A stretch of 64,000 nt of DNA from Sphingobacterium spiritivorum ATCC 33861 (GTDB taxonomy: Bacteria; Bacteroidota; Bacteroidia; Sphingobacteriales; Sphingobacteriaceae): contig NZ_GL379770.1 in NCBI RefSeq assembly GCF_000143765.1, forward strand, positions 830,403 to 894,402. Reading direction: 5' to 3'. Position 1 is the stretch's first letter. Each line of letters starts with the position of its first letter. Below, one piece after another: positions 36,601 to 44,372 of this stretch. The notes under the pieces were generated by a model. It was not told where the DNA came from, searched no databases, and was given only the letters and a program-made list of their open reading frames with translations. The translations under genes and the position numbers were made by a program.

Positions 36601-36721
36601 CGGGCCTGATCCGGAAGTCAATGTAGCGCAAAGTCAGGCCGGAGCGACTGTTCAGGGGCTGGATTTCTCTATGCCACCACATGCCCGTGTCTATCAGTTT
36701 GGAGTCAATCTTACTTTATAA
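33656..36721 (+). CDS. SusC/RagA TonB-linked outer-membrane transporter without STN domain
   Basis: A 1021-residue transporter. A signal peptide (residues 1-29, ending TAYGQ) leads directly into the carboxypeptidase-like sandwich (IAGKVIDSLTRNPIAGATV, about 35-115); there is no STN domain. DEVVVVGYAQ is the TonB-box-like segment, followed by a plug containing NNDPLYIIDGVFI and a barrel ending FGVNLTL. Lack of STN agrees with the lack of a sigma/FecR pair: control is more likely through the Cys-rich leader ORF upstream. The SusD partner starts 41 bp downstream. Downstream rhodanese and persulfide-dioxygenase genes suggest a sulfur-containing substrate (inference). Confidence 0.95.
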   Translation: MKNNTRNRVFSTLLCMVFLCGIYVTAYGQSTPLINASIAGKVIDSLTRNPIAGATVQLEAVTHQVQTDELGNFKLVTGQKLPATVIVSVVGYTKRKVVIRSSPAVIVLSQNQDQLDEVVVVGYAQKRRSSETGAITEVKGKSLEFQGGVSLSEKIQGLAPGLQIASASGVEGGSALVRLRGATSINANNDPLYIIDGVFINSRSLQNVNAGGQNINPLADINPADIESIEVFKDANATAMYGSRGANGVIIVTTKRGKRNAATRINLNSVIGKATTPKVWSLVTGPEHASILNQQWINDGKSYETRPYRPLSEGGAGNPEDQGTYDRLSLIFRDPVQTTHNLSVAGGGEKTSFFLSGEYTKQPSILKLQDFNRLSFRTNLDHQISSALSIGTSIAYSSTERETVPTGDTGGITNTGLHTPTLTPLFNTDGTYNRGERFNNPYVLLENSNSHAYGKHLIGNVFAKWNILKNLSFKSSFSLDDNSYNEVIYYNANLNQGLATNGSGRDVLSTETTWVAEQLLNYIPLSDKEHFLSVFFGNTLQRGFISRASLTGTNYPSTQFTTISSAAVTTASATGRLYNGLISYFGGVNYTFKDRYSLDANVRTDASSRFGANNRWATFPSVGAAWNIAKEDFLRQNLSFINTLQLKGSIGWTGNQGIPDFSSQLLWTGGNNYLDKPGVAPTQLGNENLKWETTRQWNVGLETSLFDRRVSLNVDLYNKYTKDLLLEVPTPAKTGFSSSYQNFGEISNKGFEIELKTLNITNDHFQWNTTFNISHNKNKVEKLSKSFTQYNRDWVRIEEGYPLYSFWLYKQLYVDTQTGNAVYDDSRTGDGKITVDDRQIVGDAWPAIYGSLTNQLSYKNFSFAFNFYFSQGNKVFNMNRYFQEHAGSRGTSWSMLSSMLRSWQEPGDVTDIPRITTLQNPDGSYNHNYESSRFLEDASFIRLKYINIGYTFPTALLGKQTVIKKLGVYFNATNLLTFTGYSGPDPEVNVAQSQAGATVQGLDFSMPPHARVYQFGVNLTL

Positions 36722-36762
36722 TCAACGGATTTTTTTACGATCTGATCATCAATATATTTAAA

Positions 36763-38127
36763 ATGAAAACACAATATCAATATATAATATACCTGCTTCT
36801 GGGAACGACATTAGTATCCGGACTTAGTAGTTGCTCTGATTATTTTCTGAATGTTGATCCCACACAATCTATTTCCGGCAATACCATTGTGGTGGATCAA
36901 AATACAGCAGAAACGGCTGTTTTAGGAGTTTACAGTGCGCTGCAGTCACGTCTGTATTATGGAGGTGACGGTTACGCTGCGATGGCTTATCTATCCGGTG
37001 GTGACCACATCTGGGTAGGTACACTCAATTATTACAACGCTTTTCCCGTACACGAATACCGTGCGGATAATACCTTGATAAATAATGTATGGTACGATAT
37101 CTATAAGGTCGTGAATGGCGCCAATAATGTGATTGAGAAAGTAGCTGCGCTGAGTAATGAATCTATTACCGCAGATGCAAGAAATAAATTCACAGGAGAA
37201 GCTTACTTCCTGCGTGCGCTTTCTTTCTTTGATCTGGCAAAAGCATGGGGCAATATCCCGGTCGTATTGCAGGCGACTAAGTCTCCGTCCGATTTCAGCG
37301 GAGTGAAACAAAGCGATCAAAAAACGGTATATGCGCAGGTATTAAAAGATCTGGATCAGGCAGAAACTCTTTTGCCTGCCACTGTAGACCGCAACCGTGT
37401 CACTAAGAATACGGTATATGCACTGAAAGCAAAGGTATATCTCTATCAGGAAAACTGGGATAAGGCAATTGAGTATGCAACAAAGGTAATTGGAAATACG
37501 AATTACGAACTGGTGCCCTGGTCAACTATTCTGGGCGGACTTAACACAAAGGAATCCATCTTCGAACTGGCCTTTTCAGCGGCTGATCAAAGTGCGCATT
37601 TTGGCTCCTGGTCGAGTCTCAGTTACCGCAATCAGTATGGTCCGGGACCTGAGGTATATCAGTTTTTGCAACAGGCAAATGTGGGAGGGGACCGCAAAGC
37701 ACTGATTACGGACAATTCTACAGCAACTATACGCAATTACTTCATCCAGAAGTTGTACTGGCGCTCTTCGGGAGACAATCCGACGTATATTCTTCGACTG
37801 GCAGAACAATATCTGATCCGCGCAGAAGCACGTGCAAAAAGCGCTGCCCCTGATCTGCAAGGAGCCCTTTCAGATCTCAATGCTGTACGCCGGCGTGCGA
37901 ATGTCAGTGTCAAAGTTCTTTCAAATAAGGAGACGCTGCTGACTGATATCGAGCAGGAACGGAGAGCAGAGTTTGTACTCGAACCTCACCGCTGGTTTGA
38001 CCTGGTGCGTACAGGGCGTGCATCAACGGTACTGGGTGTCACGGACCAGCGGAAGTGGATATTTCCTATTCCATACAATGATGTGGAAGTCGATGCAGAT
38101 CTTGTACAGAATCCCGGATATGAATAG
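36763..38127 (+). CDS. RagB/SusD family nutrient-uptake outer-membrane lipoprotein
   Basis: A 454-residue SusD homologue, lipobox LSSC (Cys24). Typical features: TGEAYFLRALSFFDLAKAWG in the N-terminal helical region, YILRLAEQYLIRAEARAKS centrally, and the C-terminal ERRAEFVLEPHRWFDLVRTG motif ending DADLVQNPGYE. It pairs with the SusC protein upstream. The DoxX-like gene starts 11 bp downstream, so the importer and the sulfur enzymes share one transcript. It is shorter than the SusD at 24179, suggesting a small substrate, though length is weak evidence. Confidence 0.93.
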   Translation: MKTQYQYIIYLLLGTTLVSGLSSCSDYFLNVDPTQSISGNTIVVDQNTAETAVLGVYSALQSRLYYGGDGYAAMAYLSGGDHIWVGTLNYYNAFPVHEYRADNTLINNVWYDIYKVVNGANNVIEKVAALSNESITADARNKFTGEAYFLRALSFFDLAKAWGNIPVVLQATKSPSDFSGVKQSDQKTVYAQVLKDLDQAETLLPATVDRNRVTKNTVYALKAKVYLYQENWDKAIEYATKVIGNTNYELVPWSTILGGLNTKESIFELAFSAADQSAHFGSWSSLSYRNQYGPGPEVYQFLQQANVGGDRKALITDNSTATIRNYFIQKLYWRSSGDNPTYILRLAEQYLIRAEARAKSAAPDLQGALSDLNAVRRRANVSVKVLSNKETLLTDIEQERRAEFVLEPHRWFDLVRTGRASTVLGVTDQRKWIFPIPYNDVEVDADLVQNPGYE

Positions 38128-38138
38128 TCGTTGTCAGG

Positions 38139-39470
38139 ATGAGTAAATCACAACATGATTCATGGAGCAAAGGCCAGGTCTTTGCTCTGTTTGCAGCCTT
38201 TATATTTTTTGGTTTGTTGAGTATTCCCTTCAATCCGGTAATCTTTGCGGACATAAGCCGTAAGTTACTGAGCATTGAAAGTTTTTATCAACTCGCAACA
38301 TATCATACTTCGTTCTTCTCGGAAGATCAGCATGTCGGACTTCAACTGGAAGGCTATCTTAACTGGATAATTGCACTTGTTGTTGCGCTGGCAGGTGCGG
38401 TATTACTGCAGATTCTGTCTAAGCGGGAAGTGGCTGCCGACCGCTTGTATTATGTATTAAGGGTCTTGTTACGGTATCGGTTGGCCATAGCTTTATTGGC
38501 TACGGGTATTGTTAAGCTGTTTCCTGTTTTGCTGCCACTGCCCACTCTGAGTGATCTGCATACAGATTATGGTGACTTTTTACCCTGGAAAGTCTATTTT
38601 CTGAGTACATCTGTCAGTTCCGCAGGATATGTACCCGCACTGGGTCTGGTGGAAATTGTTGCGGCAGTTTTGCTGTTGTTTCGTAAAACAACTGCTATAG
38701 GTGCGGCGATAGCACTATGTCTGTTGCTCAATATAGTATTGGCCAACTATGCATATGGAATAGGGGAGCAGGTCTATAGTTCATTCCTATTGTTGCTGTC
38801 CTTTGCTATTTTATGGTATGATCTTCCCAGACTTTACAGCCTGCTCTTTCTGGAAAAATATACTGTTGCAGATACTTTTGAACCTGTATACAGTACCCGC
38901 GGTCAGCAATACAGAAAGTGGCTGAAAATAGCTGTACTTGTGTCTACGCTGTTATTAACAGGAGGTATTTACCGGATATGGTCTTATGAGCGCTATCCTT
39001 ACCCCGAGCAGGCCGGGCTGGAAGATGCTGCAGGCTATTATAATGTTAGCCATTTTGTTCTGAACGGAGATACAGCAGCCTATTCTTTAGAGGATGAGAA
39101 GCGATGGAGAAATGTGGTATTTGAAAAGTGGAATACGCTGAGTGTCCGCAACAATAATCCGGCAATCATAGATAGTCTGCGTCCCAAAATTGTTTATCAG
39201 CCGGATAGTTTACGCAATTTCGAACACTTGGGTAACGGCGGTCGTCATTTCTACCGATACGAAATCAGAGATGGAGGACGCCGTATTGAACTGCAGAATA
39301 AGGTTGTGAAAGATGATCGCTGCGTTTTTCAGGTGGAGCGACACGGAAAGGATCAGCTTATCCTCACCGGTGTGTCTGCCTCTCAGGATTCCCTGAAAAT
39401 CACACTGCAGCGTACTCCAAAAGAATATTTACTCTACAAGGGTCGTCGTCATCCTATAAAAATCTATTAA
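38139..39470 (+). CDS. DoxX-like membrane protein with C-terminal periplasmic-type domain
   Basis: A 443-residue membrane protein. The N-terminal region has a helix at about 15-35 and several further helices between 75 and 280, with DoxX-like signatures (YRLAIALLATGIVKLFP, LGLVEIVAAVLLLFRKTTAIGA). The last 155 residues form a soluble domain (GLEDAAGYYNVSHFVLNGD, RWRNVVFEKW, LQRTPKEYLLYKGRRHPI). DoxX/DoxD proteins are quinone-linked membrane subunits in sulfur or oxidative metabolism (thiosulfate:quinone oxidoreductase in archaea); the exact role here is unknown. The next gene, 6 bp on, is a full-length paralogue, so the two may form a heterodimer. Confidence 0.72.
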   Translation: MSKSQHDSWSKGQVFALFAAFIFFGLLSIPFNPVIFADISRKLLSIESFYQLATYHTSFFSEDQHVGLQLEGYLNWIIALVVALAGAVLLQILSKREVAADRLYYVLRVLLRYRLAIALLATGIVKLFPVLLPLPTLSDLHTDYGDFLPWKVYFLSTSVSSAGYVPALGLVEIVAAVLLLFRKTTAIGAAIALCLLLNIVLANYAYGIGEQVYSSFLLLLSFAILWYDLPRLYSLLFLEKYTVADTFEPVYSTRGQQYRKWLKIAVLVSTLLLTGGIYRIWSYERYPYPEQAGLEDAAGYYNVSHFVLNGDTAAYSLEDEKRWRNVVFEKWNTLSVRNNNPAIIDSLRPKIVYQPDSLRNFEHLGNGGRHFYRYEIRDGGRRIELQNKVVKDDRCVFQVERHGKDQLILTGVSASQDSLKITLQRTPKEYLLYKGRRHPIKIY

Positions 39471-39475
39471 CAGTT

Positions 39476-40954
39476 ATGACACAAAGCACTATTATCGAAC
39501 CGGGATATGTGAAAACGTCCATAGACCGATGGGATTCGGGTAGAAATATTATCTTCCGATTCTTCTTTATATTTATTCTGCTCTTTATTATTCCTGTAAA
39601 ATATGAATGGTATGCTCATTTGTTCAAAAGCAGATCTTTCTATGAAGTCTTGTCATCTGTAGCCGGATTTCGTCCGGGGCTGATCGAGATATCTGGAGAG
39701 AGCGGCAAATGGGGACTCCTCTCTTTTACTTCATGGGGACTTACGGCTTTGATCGCAATTGCGGGTGCCTATCTTTGGGCCTGGTTAACCCGTAAGTCTG
39801 CCCCTTTTCCTGTTTCAAAGGGATACTATTGGCTGCGTGTGCTGGCCCGTTACCGTATTGCAATCGGAATTATAGCTTTTGGATATCTGAAATTATATCC
39901 GATGCAGATGCCCTTTCCTTCGGAAGCCAATCTGCATACTGCATTTGGCGATTATGCTCCATTCAAATTATATTGGCAGGCAGTAGGACTTTCGCTGTGG
40001 TATCAGATATTTCTGGGCTTTCTGGAGATTGGAGCCGGAGTATTAATGTTTTTCAGAAGAACGACTGCATTGGGAGCTGTTATCAATGCCGGTGTGCTGT
40101 ATAATATAGCACATGCAAATCTGGCGTATGATGGAGCTGTGCATCTGTACAGCGGATATTTTGTTGTTCTTTCCCTGTTTGTATTGTTGCAATATATCCC
40201 GGGTATATGGCAGGTGTTTATCAAAAAGCAGGATTTTCAACCCAATTACTATACACCTCAATGGGACACTGCCGGACGCAGGTTATTTTATAAGGGTAGT
40301 AAGTATCTGTTTATTCTGTTGTTTCTTTTTTACTACGGATATAAGCGTTATGAAATGCACTACAATGAGGGTAAACTAAAGGAACCGATAGTGCCGGGAC
40401 TGGCAGATGCTGCAGGATATTATCATATTTCCGCTTTCGATCTTAATGGTAAAAGACTTCCTTATAATCCGTTGGATTCTATCCGCTGGCATGATGCTGT
40501 TTTCGAACGGTATTCTACTTTGGTCTATACCGTCAATAAGGCATATCCTATTAATCTGGATAACGGTACTCCTAAAGCTACAGATCTCTTTAAGGATTAT
40601 GAATTCACCGGCAGGGCAGGAGGTAAGCGGTATCTATATTATGAAATAGACAGCACAGCACCTTACTTGTATCTGGTAGACAAAAACCAAAAATTTGCAA
40701 AAGAACTGGTGCGTGAACGCAGTGATATACGTATGGATCTGAAACAAAAATATCAGACAGCCTGGCGCGACAGTCTGCATATTCTGCGCTGGAACTACGA
40801 AAGACTGCCAAACGGAGGTATCAGATTAGCAGGTAAGATTAATGATAAAGATTCTATACAGGTGGTTCTGAACAAACAAGAAGAACAGCATCCTATCGGA
40901 AAAGGATGGTATACCCGTAATAATATTTACAGCTATGGACAAAATAATAATTAG
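39476..40954 (+). CDS. DoxX-like membrane protein, paralogue of the preceding gene
   Basis: A 492-residue paralogue of the preceding protein, with the same layout: an N-terminal helix (IIFRFFFIFILLFIIPV), a DoxX-like helix bundle (YRIAIGIIAFGYLKLYPMQM, FLEIGAGVLMFFRRTTALGA) and a soluble C-terminal domain with matching motifs (GLADAAGYYHISAFDLNGK, RWHDAVFERYS). Sequence conservation of the C-terminal domain between the pair argues for a shared periplasmic or cytoplasmic function. The gene overlaps the rhodanese gene by 20 bp, implying translational coupling. A membrane electron-transfer partner for the downstream sulfur enzymes is plausible but unproven. Confidence 0.72.
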   Translation: MTQSTIIEPGYVKTSIDRWDSGRNIIFRFFFIFILLFIIPVKYEWYAHLFKSRSFYEVLSSVAGFRPGLIEISGESGKWGLLSFTSWGLTALIAIAGAYLWAWLTRKSAPFPVSKGYYWLRVLARYRIAIGIIAFGYLKLYPMQMPFPSEANLHTAFGDYAPFKLYWQAVGLSLWYQIFLGFLEIGAGVLMFFRRTTALGAVINAGVLYNIAHANLAYDGAVHLYSGYFVVLSLFVLLQYIPGIWQVFIKKQDFQPNYYTPQWDTAGRRLFYKGSKYLFILLFLFYYGYKRYEMHYNEGKLKEPIVPGLADAAGYYHISAFDLNGKRLPYNPLDSIRWHDAVFERYSTLVYTVNKAYPINLDNGTPKATDLFKDYEFTGRAGGKRYLYYEIDSTAPYLYLVDKNQKFAKELVRERSDIRMDLKQKYQTAWRDSLHILRWNYERLPNGGIRLAGKINDKDSIQVVLNKQEEQHPIGKGWYTRNNIYSYGQNNN

Positions 40955-41378
40955 ACAAATATATACTACCGGGCTGGTCTTTCTATGGCTGCTCCTTCCG
41001 TATGCAGTACATGCACAGCAAAATGGAAACCGGGATGCGGAACATTTTAAAGCGGCATTACTTGCCGACAGTACAATTCAGCTTATTGATGTACGCACTC
41101 CTGCTGAATATAAAGAAGGCGCTATTGCGGGATCAATTTTGTTAAACTGGAAAGATAGTACTGCTTTTGAGCAGGGGATACAAAAGCTGGAGAAAAACCG
41201 GCCTGTATACCTGTACTGCAGAAGCGGAAACAGAAGCCGTCAGGCTGCAGACCGGTTGATCAGTCTGGGATTTAAGGAAGTCATCAATCTCAGCGGTGGA
41301 ATAAAAGCATGGGAAGAAAAGGGATATTACCTGAAGAAGGATACACCGGAAAGTACGAAAGGGAAAGGAGATCACTGA
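40935..41378 (+). CDS. Periplasmic single-domain rhodanese
   Basis: A 147-residue rhodanese with a cleavable signal peptide (residues 1-27, ending AVHAQ). The domain shows LIDVRTPAEYKEGAIAGSI and the active-site loop CRSGNR with Cys95, then GGIKAWEEKGY near the end. Cys95 would carry a persulfide and transfer sulfane sulfur. It overlaps the DoxX-like gene by 20 bp and its TGA shares one base with the ATG of the next gene (TGATG), so three genes are translationally coupled. It is likely the sulfur carrier for the persulfide dioxygenase that follows, in the same compartment. Confidence 0.92.
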   Translation: MDKIIIRQIYTTGLVFLWLLLPYAVHAQQNGNRDAEHFKAALLADSTIQLIDVRTPAEYKEGAIAGSILLNWKDSTAFEQGIQKLEKNRPVYLYCRSGNRSRQAADRLISLGFKEVINLSGGIKAWEEKGYYLKKDTPESTKGKGDH

Positions 41379-42817
41379 TGCATAGAAGACGTTTTGTGAA
41401 AGCAGGCATTCTTGGAGTTGGGCTGTTCTGCTTCCCGGTAAGAAGTATAGCTGCGGGAATACGTAAAGCAAATAAGAACTACCATGTGCATCAGTTTACG
41501 GATGAAGGACTGGCGCATTTTTCCTATGCAGTCTATGATGATACATCTATCTTGCTAATCGATCCGGCAAGAGATATACGGCCATATCTGGATTTTGCAG
41601 AAGCAAATAAGCTGCGTATAATTGCTGTAATTGAGACACATCCGCATGCAGATTTCGTGAGTGGACATGCTGAATTGCAGCGCCGCCTGCGGATTCCGGT
41701 CTATGTAGGAAACAGGTATCAGGCAAAGTTTGCGCATAAGCCTTTGCGGGAAGGTGATCGTATCGTTTTAAACAGCGAGGTACATCTTCGTGTGCTGGAT
41801 ACTCCCGGACATTCTCCTGAGAGTATCTCTTTGATTCTGGTTGACCAAACAAGAGATACTTCGTTGTTCTCCGGTGATACGTTGCTTTTCGGAAATGTGG
41901 GACGGCCGGATTTACGCAATACAGACGGGGATCCGCATAGTGCCCGGGAGCAACTTGCGAGGGACATGTATCATACCGTTCAAAACAAACTGATCCCTTT
42001 GGATGATCAGCTTGATCTGTATCCGGCTCACGGAGCCGGATCGTTGTGCGCATCGGGGATCAGTGATGCGACATCCGGTACAATCGGTCATGAGCGCCTT
42101 CACAATCCTGCTTTTAAAATTCGTAACGAAGAAGAATTTGTCTCCTGGATATTGGCAGATCTTGGTTTTGTTCCGGCATACTTTACATTTGATGTACATC
42201 TGAATCTGCAGGGAGCTGCGGATCAGGAGGAACGTTTGTCTGCCATAAAGATGTTACCTGATAATGCTGCACTTCCGGAAGATACGCTGATTCTGGATAC
42301 CAGGCCTCAGCAATATACGGCCTCATCTTATGTTAAAAATGCTGTCCTGATACCGGGAGAAGGTAAGTTTGAAACCTGGTTGGGTACGGTTATCCTGCCT
42401 GGTGAAAAGTTCTATCTGCTGGCTGAAAGTGAAGATCGTCTGCAGCAAAGACTCCGGCAGATTGCCAAGATCGGGTATGAGGGACAGGTGTCGGGGGCAT
42501 TGCTATATGACCGTCATCAGGAAGGACCTCCGCAAATCGTGGTAAACGATGTGACCACACATCCTGAAAATTATTACATTATTGATGTGCGAAATGAAAA
42601 CGAAGTGCGTAAAAACCGTATTTTTAAGCATGCTATCAATATCCCTTTGCCTGATTTGCGGAGACGTATTGCAGAAATTAAAACGGATAAACCTATCGTG
42701 GTTCATTGTGCGTCCGGATACCGGTCGGCTATAGGTATAAGTTTGCTGCGGAAGGCACAGCAAGATGCTGTTATTTACGATTTCGGGCCGGCTATTAAAA
42801 ATACAAAACCTCAATAA
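41378..42817 (+). CDS. MBL-fold persulfide dioxygenase fused to two rhodanese domains (CstB/ETHE1-like), Tat signal
   Basis: A 479-residue fusion. The start at 41378 follows an AAAGGAG ribosome site; an upstream ATG at 41309 lies inside the rhodanese gene. The N-terminus MHRRRFVKAG and hydrophobic stretch to AAG look like a twin-arginine signal. The ETHE1-type domain shows ETHPHADFVSGH (His88, His90, Asp92, His97), PGHSPESISL (His145), SGDTLLFGNVGRPDL (Asp167) and AHGAGSLC (His218), giving the His-His-Asp Fe(II) site. Then comes a degenerate rhodanese without cysteine and a final rhodanese with HCASGYRS (Cys444), the CstB order. It would oxidise persulfide to sulfite or thiosulfate in the periplasm. 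Confidence 0.92.
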   Translation: MHRRRFVKAGILGVGLFCFPVRSIAAGIRKANKNYHVHQFTDEGLAHFSYAVYDDTSILLIDPARDIRPYLDFAEANKLRIIAVIETHPHADFVSGHAELQRRLRIPVYVGNRYQAKFAHKPLREGDRIVLNSEVHLRVLDTPGHSPESISLILVDQTRDTSLFSGDTLLFGNVGRPDLRNTDGDPHSAREQLARDMYHTVQNKLIPLDDQLDLYPAHGAGSLCASGISDATSGTIGHERLHNPAFKIRNEEEFVSWILADLGFVPAYFTFDVHLNLQGAADQEERLSAIKMLPDNAALPEDTLILDTRPQQYTASSYVKNAVLIPGEGKFETWLGTVILPGEKFYLLAESEDRLQQRLRQIAKIGYEGQVSGALLYDRHQEGPPQIVVNDVTTHPENYYIIDVRNENEVRKNRIFKHAINIPLPDLRRRIAEIKTDKPIVVHCASGYRSAIGISLLRKAQQDAVIYDFGPAIKNTKPQ

Positions 42818-42825
42818 CTGTTGAA

Positions 42826-44268
42826 ATGAAGAAAACCCAGTATGATGCTGTAATAGTAGGAGCAGGACCTAATGGTCTCGCTGCGGCCATTACGCTTCAG
42901 CAACAAGGCCTTTCTGTATTATTGATAGAAGGTAAAGATACGATAGGAGGAGGTATGCGCACATTGGAGTTAACGTTGTCGGGATATGCGCATGATGTAT
43001 GCTCTGCCATTCATCCCATGGCTTTGGGATCTCCGTTTTTTGCTACTTTACCTTTGTCAGATTACGGTTTGGAATTCATTCATGCTCCTTTAGCTGCTGC
43101 GCATCCTTTTGATGATGGCAGTGCAGTTTTTTTATCCCGGTCACTGAGCGATACAGCAGAAGCGCTGGGTAATGATGCTGAACGTTACCGTTCTCTGATC
43201 GGGCCTTTTGCCGATCATTGGGAAGCACTGGCCAGCGATAGTATGGGACCCTTGCGTTTTCCGAAGAATCCCTTGCTGATGGCCAAGTTCGGACGCTATG
43301 CATTACAACCGGCAGATGTTCTGGTCAGTAGATTTCAGAATCCCAGGACCCGTGCTTTGTGGGCCGGAATGGCAGCTCATGCGATCCAGCCTTTACATAA
43401 TTTGGCATCTTCTGCTGTTGGGTTAATGTTGTTAGCTGTCGGACACCGTAAAGGCTGGCCTATACCAAAGGGAGGATCGCAGGCGATAGCAGATGCACTG
43501 GCTACGTATTTTGTTTCTCTGGGGGGTGAAATCCGGACAGGCGTATGGATAGAAGATCTGGATGATTTACCTCCTCATAAAGTGGCTTTATTTGATGTCA
43601 CCCCCCGCCAACTGGACAAGATAGCTGGGAACAGGCTTAAAAAATCGTATAGCAAGCAATTGAAAAAATACCGGTACGGTATGGGGGTATTCAAAATGGA
43701 CTGGGCTTTGGATGGTCCTGTTCCTTTTCGGTCTGCAGATGCCCGATCTGCGGGTACCGTACATCTGGGGAATACATTCGAGGAAATAGCAGAAGGAGAA
43801 TGGAAAACATCCAAAGGACAACATGTCGAAACTCCTTTTGTACTGCTTGCTCAGCAAAGCCTGTTCGATACAGGGCGTGTGCCGGAAGGAAAGCAGGCGG
43901 TATGGGCATACTGCCATGTGCCAAATGGGTCGACACAGGATATGAGCAGACAAATCGAGAATCAGATCGAGCGCTTTGCTCCCGGATTTAAAGATCGGAT
44001 ATTAGCCAGAAATACGATGGATACACAGGCTATGGAAACGTACAATCCTAATTATATAGGAGGGGACATCAACGGAGGTATCATTGATATCCGTCAGCTG
44101 TATACCCGTCCTGTCTTAAGCCTTTCTCCTTACAGAACTTCTCTGAAACAGGTGTATATCTGTTCTTCTTCCACACCTCCGGGCGGAGGTGTTCACGGAA
44201 TGTGCGGTTACCATGCTGCCCGACTGGCGCTTCAGGATATTTTTGGTATCCGGATTCCCGGGCTGTGA
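42826..44268 (+). CDS. FAD-dependent oxidoreductase, phytoene-desaturase-like family
   Basis: A 480-residue flavoprotein with the dinucleotide-binding motif VIVGAGPNGLAAAITLQQQG at residues 8-27 and the second-strand acid at IEGKD. It belongs to the broad COG1233 family (CrtI-like amine oxidase/desaturase fold), with the C-terminal FAD motif around SSTPPGGGVHGMCGYHAA. Such 'phytoene dehydrogenase-related' proteins have many substrates; no carotenoid genes are near. It lies 8 bp after the CstB-like gene and is the last gene of the sulfur operon; its role in sulfur or quinone redox chemistry is only inferred from position. A hairpin terminator follows. Confidence 0.82.
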   Translation: MKKTQYDAVIVGAGPNGLAAAITLQQQGLSVLLIEGKDTIGGGMRTLELTLSGYAHDVCSAIHPMALGSPFFATLPLSDYGLEFIHAPLAAAHPFDDGSAVFLSRSLSDTAEALGNDAERYRSLIGPFADHWEALASDSMGPLRFPKNPLLMAKFGRYALQPADVLVSRFQNPRTRALWAGMAAHAIQPLHNLASSAVGLMLLAVGHRKGWPIPKGGSQAIADALATYFVSLGGEIRTGVWIEDLDDLPPHKVALFDVTPRQLDKIAGNRLKKSYSKQLKKYRYGMGVFKMDWALDGPVPFRSADARSAGTVHLGNTFEEIAEGEWKTSKGQHVETPFVLLAQQSLFDTGRVPEGKQAVWAYCHVPNGSTQDMSRQIENQIERFAPGFKDRILARNTMDTQAMETYNPNYIGGDINGGIIDIRQLYTRPVLSLSPYRTSLKQVYICSSSTPPGGGVHGMCGYHAARLALQDIFGIRIPGL

Positions 44269-44308
44269 ATTTGGGGTTATTGTATCAATCTCTTTTTGAT
44301 AAAATACA

Positions 44309-44341
44309 AACAGCCTCTCCTGAATTACAGGAGAGGCTGTT
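44309..44341. terminator. Strong stem-loop between the convergent sulfur operon and GH20 gene
   Basis: AACAGCCTCTCCTG pairs perfectly with CAGGAGAGGCTGTT (14 bp) around AATTA. The following T tract is weak (CTGTT), and an A-rich stretch precedes it. It lies 40 bp after the plus-strand stop and 31 bp from the end of the minus-strand gene, so it likely serves both directions. Confidence 0.75.
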
Positions 44342-44372
44342 CTGTTAATACATTGTATAACAGATTTATCTG

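Noticed and set aside
41309..41377. Upstream ATG giving a 23-residue N-terminal extension to the persulfide dioxygenase
   Set aside because: It lies inside the rhodanese gene; the ATG at 41378 has a ribosome site (AAAGGAG) and begins the Tat-like signal.
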